From an uncultured Eubacteriales bacterium (GTDB taxonomy: Bacteria > Bacillota > Clostridia > Christensenellales > Aristaeellaceae), in assembly GCA_902764915.1 (NCBI GenBank), contig CACWXY010000004.1, positions 62,001 through 126,000 on the forward strand: a stretch of 64,000 bases of DNA, written 5' to 3'. Below the pieces are notes generated by a model, which made no database searches, was not told where the DNA came from, and saw nothing but the letters and a program-made list of their open reading frames with translations. The position numbers and the translations under genes are program-made. Of the stretch, positions 58,780 to 64,000 are shown in pieces. Position 1 is the first letter of the stretch. The number at the start of each line of letters is the position of its first letter.

Positions 58780-61102
58780 AATCCGCCTTTCTGTGCGTGC
58801 ACTGGTGGAGTTTACTCTGCACGGAGAGGATATTTCCCCTTCTGCGTCTTCCTCCCTGCTGCTGGAGGGCACCCTGGCGCATCAGGCCCGACAGGGCCTG
58901 CTTCCGGAGGACTATGTCCGGGAAAAGACGCTGTCGCACCGCTTTCTGCTCTTTCCCGAAGGCCCGGTCCTTCACCTGTCGGGACGCATGGATGCCTTCC
59001 GGGACGGGCCCGTTCCTCTGATTGAGGAGATGAAGCTGGGGCTTCCCGGTCATCTGCCCGAAGCACCGGTCCCGGCACACTGGGCACAGGCTGTCGTCTA
59101 TGCGCATCTTCTGATGCTGGACCGCAGCGAGCTTTCCTGCGTTGCTGTTCGCCTTGTCTATGTCGCGCCGTCCGGGGATGTACTGCGCACTTTTTCCGAA
59201 GATATGGATCGCATCCAATGCGAAGCGCTGTTTCAGTCGCTTCTTCAGCCCTACAAGGAGAGCGTCGCGCTTTCACTGGCCCACAGAAAGGCACGGAACA
59301 GAGCGCTCCATGATCTGTGCTTTCCGTTTCCTGTCTGGCGGGACGGGCAGCGCGCTCTGGCAGAACAGGTATACACCGCGATACGACGGGAAAAGCGGCT
59401 CTTTGCTTCCCTGCCCACCGGAACCGGGAAAAGCATGGGCGTGCTTTTTCCTGCGCTGAAGGCCATGGGCGAGGAGCGCACCGAGCAGATTTTCTATCTC
59501 ACCTGCCGTACCACGCAGCGTCAGGGACCGCTGGATGCGCTTGCCCGGATCACAGAGCGCGCCTCTCCCCTGCACGCCATGGTGCTGGAATCCAAGGAAT
59601 CCCTGTGTCCGTTCTCGCTTCAGTGTCACCCGCTCACCTGTGAAAGAGCCCGCGGGCATTTCCTGCGGGACGGGGATGCGCTTCTCGAAATGCGGAAGAA
59701 AGCCTGCTGGATGCCTTCCGATATAAGGGAAACCGCCGACCGATACAGGCTCTGTCCTTTTGCGTTTTCCCTGGCACTGTGCGACTATGCGGATCTTGTG
59801 ATCTGCGATCTCAACTATGTCTTTGATCCGCTTGTGCGCCTGCAGCGTCTTTTCCAGACACGCCACGCGCCGATGACACTGCTCATCGACGAAGCGCATC
59901 ACCTGCCGGAGCGCCTGCGGGACATGTTCACAGGACGCATCTGCGGGCAGAGCCTGCGGAAGATCCGCACTGCCTGCCGCAGAGGACTATCCAAAGAGCA
60001 GCAATCACAGGATACACATGTGCGCCAGCTTACCTCCTGTCTGCAGCTGCTTCCCTCGCTTCTGCCGCAGGATGACACCCGGGAGGGCTTTCTCTCCGTA
60101 TTTCCGGAAGCCGCAATGGATATCCTGCCTTCTCTGATTTCCACACTGACAGAGATTGCCGCCTCCGATACGCTTCCCATGTCCAGCAGGCCCCTTGTGA
60201 CGGAAACGCTCCGGGAGCTTCTGCGCCTTGAGCGCGGGCGCTCTGTACCGGAAAACTGCACACGGACAATCTACAAGCGCTCCCGGTATCCCACACTGGA
60301 GCGATTCTGCGTATCCGTCGCTTCGCTGTTTGCCGGCATGACCCGTGACTGCCGCGGTGTCATTATCTTTTCCGCCACACTGGAGCCGCTGGATGACATG
60401 AAGCGGATCCTTGGCGGAGAAGACGATGACGCCTGTTTTCTTGCACCATCGCCTTTCCCCCGTGAAAACCTTCTGATCCATCCGATTGCCCTGAACACGC
60501 GCTATGCTGCCCGCCCTGCTTCCGTGGCGTGCATTGCCGAAACGCTCTGTACACTGTGGGACATGCGTCCCGGGCGCTACATGGTCTTTTTTCCTTCCTT
60601 TGCCTATCTCCAGGCGGTATCCGAAAAGCTCCATATACCGCACCAGTGCCAGGAGCGGCAGATGACAGCCGATGCGCGCATGGATTTTCTGCGACCTTAT
60701 CATACACGCTGCGGCCCCTGCCTGTCTCTGTGCGTGCTCGGCGGGCTCTTTTCCGAAGGGATTGACCTGCCCGGTGACGCGCTGGAGGGGGTTGTGATCA
60801 TCGGTATCGGGCTTCCGCAGATCAGCCTTCACGGGGAAGCACTGAAAAGCCAGTACGCACCAAATGACCCGGCCGGTTTCGCGCACGCCTATGCCATTCC
60901 CGGTCTGCAGAAGGTGATTCAGGCCGTCGGCCGGGTGATCCGAACAGAAACGGACCGCGGGTTTGCGATCCTGATGGATGACCGTTACGGCGCACCGTAC
61001 TACCGCATGCTTCTGCCCCGCCACTGGGACATGCAGTCCGGCAGTCTGACAGAACGTCTCACTGCATTCTGGAATGGTGCGGAAAATTCGCGCAAACCCT
61101 GA
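58772..61102 (+). CDS. Rad3/XPD-type helicase with N-terminal PD-(D/E)XK domain
   Basis: A 776-residue protein. Residues about 20-160 resemble a PD-(D/E)XK nuclease: Asp74 in SGRMDAF and Glu86-Met-Lys88 in IEEMKLG. The rest is a DinG/XPD-like superfamily 2 helicase with Walker A SLPTGTGKSMG and motif II LLIDEAHHL. Five cysteines (279, 285, 290, 312, 328) between motifs Ia and II could bind the XPD-type 4Fe-4S cluster. The C-terminus has GLFSEGIDLPGD and QAVGRVIRTETDRG. It probably acts in DNA repair. The start ATG 58772 lies within the decarboxylase gene, so the two are coupled. Confidence 0.87.
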   Translation: MDEIRLSVRALVEFTLHGEDISPSASSSLLLEGTLAHQARQGLLPEDYVREKTLSHRFLLFPEGPVLHLSGRMDAFRDGPVPLIEEMKLGLPGHLPEAPVPAHWAQAVVYAHLLMLDRSELSCVAVRLVYVAPSGDVLRTFSEDMDRIQCEALFQSLLQPYKESVALSLAHRKARNRALHDLCFPFPVWRDGQRALAEQVYTAIRREKRLFASLPTGTGKSMGVLFPALKAMGEERTEQIFYLTCRTTQRQGPLDALARITERASPLHAMVLESKESLCPFSLQCHPLTCERARGHFLRDGDALLEMRKKACWMPSDIRETADRYRLCPFAFSLALCDYADLVICDLNYVFDPLVRLQRLFQTRHAPMTLLIDEAHHLPERLRDMFTGRICGQSLRKIRTACRRGLSKEQQSQDTHVRQLTSCLQLLPSLLPQDDTREGFLSVFPEAAMDILPSLISTLTEIAASDTLPMSSRPLVTETLRELLRLERGRSVPENCTRTIYKRSRYPTLERFCVSVASLFAGMTRDCRGVIIFSATLEPLDDMKRILGGEDDDACFLAPSPFPRENLLIHPIALNTRYAARPASVACIAETLCTLWDMRPGRYMVFFPSFAYLQAVSEKLHIPHQCQERQMTADARMDFLRPYHTRCGPCLSLCVLGGLFSEGIDLPGDALEGVVIIGIGLPQISLHGEALKSQYAPNDPAGFAHAYAIPGLQKVIQAVGRVIRTETDRGFAILMDDRYGAPYYRMLLPRHWDMQSGSLTERLTAFWNGAENSRKP

Positions 61103-61122
61103 TGCACCGCTGTGTCACCTTC

Positions 61123-61151
61123 TTGCGCTTTCCACACAGAGCCAGTATAAT
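61123..61151 (+). promoter_or_regulatory. Promoter of the HPr-like gene
   Basis: TTGCGC (61123-61128) and TATAAT (61146-61151) are 17 bases apart, 29 bases before the start codon. Confidence 0.75.
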
Positions 61152-61179
61152 AACCCGTATTCAAGAAGGAGGTATGACC

Positions 61180-61425
61180 ATGCAGAAGGTGGAAATTCGG
61201 CTGAGTCTGGCAGAAAATGTAAAGACGTTTGTCAATATCGTAAACCGCTACGATTTTGATATTGATCTGCGTGCCGGACGCCATGTGGTAGACGCCAAGT
61301 CCATTCTGGGCATTTTCAGTCTGGACCTGAGCAAGCCAATCTCTCTGGAGATTGCGGATGACAGCGGTAAAAACGCTGCGGACGTGCAGAGCCTGCTCAA
61401 TGATATTAAGCCTTTCCTTGCTTAA
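61180..61425 (+). CDS. HPr-fold protein lacking the phospho-acceptor histidine
   Basis: An 81-residue protein with the HPr fold: MQKVEIRLSLAENVKTFVN, then RYDFDIDL and VVDAKSILGIFSLDLSKPISLEI. Aligned by eye to HPr, the position of His15 is Ala and Arg17 is Asn, so PTS phosphotransfer through His is impossible. The Ser46 region is kept as Ser41 in AKSILG, the site of HPr kinase. This resembles Crh of Bacillus, which works only in carbon catabolite control. ATG 61180 has GGAGG seven bases upstream; ATG 61174 is too close. A promoter and a terminator frame the gene. Confidence 0.85.
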   Translation: MQKVEIRLSLAENVKTFVNIVNRYDFDIDLRAGRHVVDAKSILGIFSLDLSKPISLEIADDSGKNAADVQSLLNDIKPFLA

Positions 61426-61441
61426 TATAACCGGTATTCTC

Positions 61442-61468
61442 AGCCTCCCCCTTCGGGCGGAGGCTTTT
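61442..61468 (+). terminator. Terminator after the HPr-like gene
   Basis: AGCCTCCCCC pairs with GGG-C-GGAGGCT around a TTC loop and is followed by TTTTC. It lies 16 bases past the stop codon. Confidence 0.8.
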
Positions 61469-61493
61469 CATGCGTAGGAAAGGATGCTGCGTT

Positions 61494-62246
61494 ATGGAAA
61501 GAAGACAGCTTCCCCCCTCTGAGTCCAGACTGATCGTGCTCAAGGCGCTGGAGCTTCTCGGACCCGTCACTGCTACGGAGCTTACGGAGTTTCTGGCAGG
61601 CATGGATCAGCTGAACTATTTTGAAATCATGCTGTGTCTTATACAGATGCAGGAATCCGGTGAAATTGAAACACTCACCCATCCCATTGAAACACTGTAC
61701 AGGCTGACAGAAAAAGGCAGCTATGCGACATCTGCCTTTGCCCGGCAGATCCCGCCGTCCGTTCTGCACCTGATGACCGCTTCCGTGCGGGACTTTCAGC
61801 CGCGCTTTCTCAAAGAACAGCAGGCACCGGCCAGCCTTGTGCACGGCAGCAACGGGCAGAGCTGCATCCGGCTTCGTCTTCTGGAAAACCATCTTACGCT
61901 TCTTGACCTGAAGATGATGCTGCCGCACGGCATACAGCTGCCCTTTCTGCAGCAGCGCTGGAGCGCCTGTGCCAGTGCGATTTATCAGATGCTGACACGC
62001 ACGCTGTCGGATAACCGCGGATGCGCTGACGGCGAAGACCTGTCAGAGCATGCGGGGCTTGTGCCGCTTCAGAAGGGTGAATGGCTGCTCTTTCTTCAGG
62101 ACAGTGATCCCTCGCCTTCCTTCTCTGTCAGTGTTACCCTGGCCGATGAAGCGCTGGCCCTGCACTGGGCCCGCAGATGGGAAACCGCCTGGCCGGAACT
62201 GAAACAGGAAATCCTGTCCCTTCTCCTTTCCTGGACCAGGGACTGA
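61494..62246 (+). CDS. DUF4364 family, winged-helix-like protein
   Basis: A 250-residue protein. The N-terminal 80 residues look like a winged helix: SRLIVLKALELLGPVTATEL, then YFEIMLCLIQMQESGEIE and LYRLTEKG. The remainder is the DUF4364 domain, which is widespread in Clostridia and uncharacterised. It may be a DNA-binding protein, but no target is apparent. ATG 61494 follows AGGAAAGGA; a start at 61470 has no site. GDPD follows 18 bases downstream. Confidence 0.8.
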   Translation: MERRQLPPSESRLIVLKALELLGPVTATELTEFLAGMDQLNYFEIMLCLIQMQESGEIETLTHPIETLYRLTEKGSYATSAFARQIPPSVLHLMTASVRDFQPRFLKEQQAPASLVHGSNGQSCIRLRLLENHLTLLDLKMMLPHGIQLPFLQQRWSACASAIYQMLTRTLSDNRGCADGEDLSEHAGLVPLQKGEWLLFLQDSDPSPSFSVSVTLADEALALHWARRWETAWPELKQEILSLLLSWTRD

Positions 62247-62264
62247 ACATGCAAAGGAGTTTAT

Positions 62265-62984
62265 ATGCCTACCATTTATGCACATCGCGGCGCATCCGGG
62301 TATGCCCCGGAAAATACGCTGGAAGCTTTCTCCCTGGCTGCCGACATGCACGCGGACGGCGTGGAACTGGACGTTCATCTGACGCGTGACGATGTTCTTG
62401 TCGTTGCCCATGACGAAACAGTAGACCGCGTATCCGACGGAAGCGGCCGCATCTGTGATATGACGCTTTCCGAGCTCAAGCAGCTGCACTTCAACAAAAC
62501 ACATCCGGAATACAAGAATGCTACCATTCCCACACTGGAGGAAGTCTATGCACTGCTGAAACCCACCGGGCTGTGCGTGAATGTGGAACTGAAGAACAGC
62601 ATCATCCTCTATCCGCAGCTGGAAGAAAAATGCATCGCCCTGGCAGATCGCATGGGCATGCGGGAGCGGGTGCTGTACTCCAGCTTCAACCATTACTCCA
62701 TGCAGCACATCAAGTCCATCGATCCTTCCATTCCCTGCGGGTTGCTCTATGAAGCCACTTTGGTCCGGCCCTGGGAATACGCGGGAAGTCTGAAGGCGGA
62801 TGCGCTTCATCCGCACTTTACACAGCTGCTGATCCCGGATATCGCAAGGCTCGCCCACGAAAACGGGATTCGCGTGCATGTATGGACCGTAAACCAGGAA
62901 GAAGATATCCGTATGTGTCTTGAGGCCGGTGCTGACATGATCATTACCAACTATCCCGACCGTGCCATCGCCCTGCGGAAATAA
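62265..62984 (+). CDS. Glycerophosphodiester phosphodiesterase
   Basis: A 239-residue cytoplasmic GDPD that releases glycerol 3-phosphate from deacylated phospholipids. AHRGASGYAPENTLEAF carries the catalytic His and metal-binding residues, GVELDVHLTRD the metal-binding Glu and Asp, and VVAHDETVDR the second catalytic His. The C-terminal VWTVNQEEDIR and ITNYPDRA are conserved. There is no signal peptide. It starts 18 bases after the DUF4364 gene with CAAAGGAGTTTAT as ribosome site. Confidence 0.94.
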   Translation: MPTIYAHRGASGYAPENTLEAFSLAADMHADGVELDVHLTRDDVLVVAHDETVDRVSDGSGRICDMTLSELKQLHFNKTHPEYKNATIPTLEEVYALLKPTGLCVNVELKNSIILYPQLEEKCIALADRMGMRERVLYSSFNHYSMQHIKSIDPSIPCGLLYEATLVRPWEYAGSLKADALHPHFTQLLIPDIARLAHENGIRVHVWTVNQEEDIRMCLEAGADMIITNYPDRAIALRK

Positions 62985-63005
62985 TGCGATAGATTTCTTC
63001 AAGAA

Positions 63006-63050
63006 AAAACCGAACATTTTATTGTCAATCGCTTCCAACATTCGTTTCTT
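63006..63050. promoter_or_regulatory. Paired PurBox-like sites upstream of purR
   Basis: AAAACCGAACATT (63006-63018) fits the Bacillus PurBox consensus with its CCGAAC core. A weaker inverted copy, AACATTCGTTTCTT (63037-63050), follows. A TACAAT -10 box (63056-63061) lies just downstream. Confidence 0.75.
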
Positions 63051-63093
63051 TGTGATACAATACGCGGGAATCTTGCCAAAGGAGCGAAGGCCC

Positions 63094-63921
63094 GTGGAAA
63101 AAGTCCGACGCAATGAGCGGCTCAGTGCCATGCTCAAGACCCTGTCCGACACCCCCAATCACATTTTTACCCTCTCCACGTTCTGTGAAATGTTCGGTTC
63201 CGCCAAGTCTACCACCAGTGAGGACATTGATATTCTGCGGGATGTGGTCACCAGCTTTGACCTGGGGGAAATCGCGACAGTCACCGGAGCTGCCGGCGGT
63301 GTCATGTACCGAGCCACTGTACGCAAATCCCAGGCCCGTCAGTACATAGAAGGCCTGTGCAAGCAGCTCAGCGGTACGGACCGGGTGCTTCCGGGCGGCT
63401 TCCTCTATTACTCGGACATTCTCTCCGATCCGCTGATCACCCGGAAAATGGGCGCCATACTGGCCACTGAGTACTTCGATGATGAGCCGGACTTTGTGCT
63501 CACCATGGAAACCAAGGGCATTCCCGTTGCCCTGACAACGGCTCATGCGCTCGGTGTACCGCTGGTGATTGCCCGTCACTCCTCCAAGGTATATGAAGGC
63601 TCAGCGGTGAATATCAATTATGTTTCCGGGTCTTCCGGGAACATACAGACCATGTCCCTGGCCCGGCGGGCCATTTCCAAGGGACAGCGATGTCTGATCG
63701 TAGACGACTTCCTCAAGGGCGGCGGAACCGCCAAGGGCATGATCGATCTCATGCGCGAGTTTAATGTGGAAGTCATCGGCATGGCGTTTGTCATGTCCAC
63801 CAAAACGCCGGTTCGCAAACGCATCTCCGGCGAAAAATCCCTGATGACACTGGAAATCGCAAGCCATGGAGACGATCAGGAAATCGCCAAGGTTACCCCC
63901 GCCCCATGGCTGCTCACATAA
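63094..63921 (+). CDS. purR: Pur operon repressor PurR (Bacillus type)
   Basis: A 275-residue repressor. The N-terminal winged helix (RRNERLSAMLKTLSDTPNHI, then FGSAKSTTSEDI) is followed by a phosphoribosyltransferase-like domain with the PRPP motif CLIVDDFLKGGGTAKG. It represses purine genes, and PRPP releases it. GTG 63094 has GGAGCGAAGGCCC before it; no suitable ATG is nearby. The PurBox pair upstream predicts autoregulation. It is followed by a terminator. Confidence 0.95.
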   Translation: MEKVRRNERLSAMLKTLSDTPNHIFTLSTFCEMFGSAKSTTSEDIDILRDVVTSFDLGEIATVTGAAGGVMYRATVRKSQARQYIEGLCKQLSGTDRVLPGGFLYYSDILSDPLITRKMGAILATEYFDDEPDFVLTMETKGIPVALTTAHALGVPLVIARHSSKVYEGSAVNINYVSGSSGNIQTMSLARRAISKGQRCLIVDDFLKGGGTAKGMIDLMREFNVEVIGMAFVMSTKTPVRKRISGEKSLMTLEIASHGDDQEIAKVTPAPWLLT

Positions 63922-63926
63922 CTTTC

Positions 63927-63963
63927 AGCCGCCTGTTTCCTTTCCGGGAAATGGCGGTTTTTC
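63927..63963 (+). terminator. Terminator after purR
   Basis: AGCCGCC (63927-63933) pairs with GGCGGTT with an inner TTTCC/GGAAA stem and is followed by T residues. Confidence 0.85.
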
Positions 63964-63972
63964 GAGGTTTAT

Positions 63973-64000
63973 ATGCTGTTTGGATCCAGACTGGAAACCT
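63973..64000 (+). CDS. Possible start of the next gene (truncated)
   Basis: An ATG at 63973 lies five bases after GAGG and opens a frame of nine codons (MLFGSRLET) to the window edge. Too short to identify; listed because site spacing and position after the terminator fit a real start. Confidence 0.35.

Noticed and set aside
1..64000. Search for tRNA, rRNA, insertion sequences and phage genes
   Set aside because: No T-loop-like sequence, transposase, integrase or structural phage gene was found by reading; a dedicated search could still find a short RNA.

Overview
The window looks like a chromosomal segment of a Gram-positive anaerobe of the Clostridia (Bacillota). Evidence is the sepF-yggT-ylmH-divIVA division cluster, a Bacillus-type PurR preceded by PurBox sequences, families typical of Clostridia (DUF4364, DUF5685, an orphan HPr-like protein, HxlR), strong GGAGG ribosome binding sites and many U-tailed terminators. 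Base composition is moderately GC-rich. A Christensenellales-like lineage is only a guess. No tRNA, rRNA, CRISPR, insertion sequence or prophage gene was seen.

Left part (1-12.8 kb): the start of a GH35/42-like glycosidase, a YczE-type membrane protein, a secreted beta-helix protein, a divergent PfkB kinase / IlvD-Edd sugar-acid dehydratase pair, a PrsW-like membrane protease, a large secreted protein, a flotillin, a SIMPL-domain protein and a small hypothetical gene. From 12.9 to 18.5 kb four genes overlap end to start: tldD, a pmbA/tldE-like gene, an amylosucrase-like GH13 enzyme and a GT2 glycosyltransferase.

Centre (18.5-31 kb): lon and a TetR-family regulator are divergent, with overlapping promoters and three TGACA-NN-TGTCA operator-like sites between them. 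Next come an NfnA/NfnB-like (sulfide dehydrogenase/glutamate synthase-like) flavoprotein pair with a structured leader, a VanZ protein, tcdA, and an HxlR regulator facing a flavin reductase. A minus-strand run, cysE - binding protein - M20 hydrolase - permease - ATPase, looks like a sulfur or polar amino-acid scavenging locus.

31-46 kb: a plus-strand set of flavodoxin, zinc-ribbon membrane protein, DUF5685 and J-domain protein. It is followed by a minus-strand run read from 41.5 to 34.0 kb: response regulator, histidine kinase, phosphodiester glycosidase, divergent Lgt-like protein, acidic secreted protein, and a large ABC ATPase-FtsX fusion. Then psuK-psuG with a GH28 enzyme, an 0.8-kb non-coding gap, and a small zinc/membrane protein.

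46-64 kb: tyrA, an E2/CAT-like acyltransferase homologue, then a long plus-strand run: recD2, GNAT, aspartate kinase, HlyD-like protein, yggS, sepF (with a decapeptide tandem repeat), yggT, ylmH, divIVA, phosphonopyruvate decarboxylase, a PD-(D/E)XK-Rad3 helicase, an HPr-like protein without the active-site His, DUF4364, GDPD and purR. Start codons were chosen by ribosome binding site spacing. Family calls rest on motifs read by eye, with no database search.
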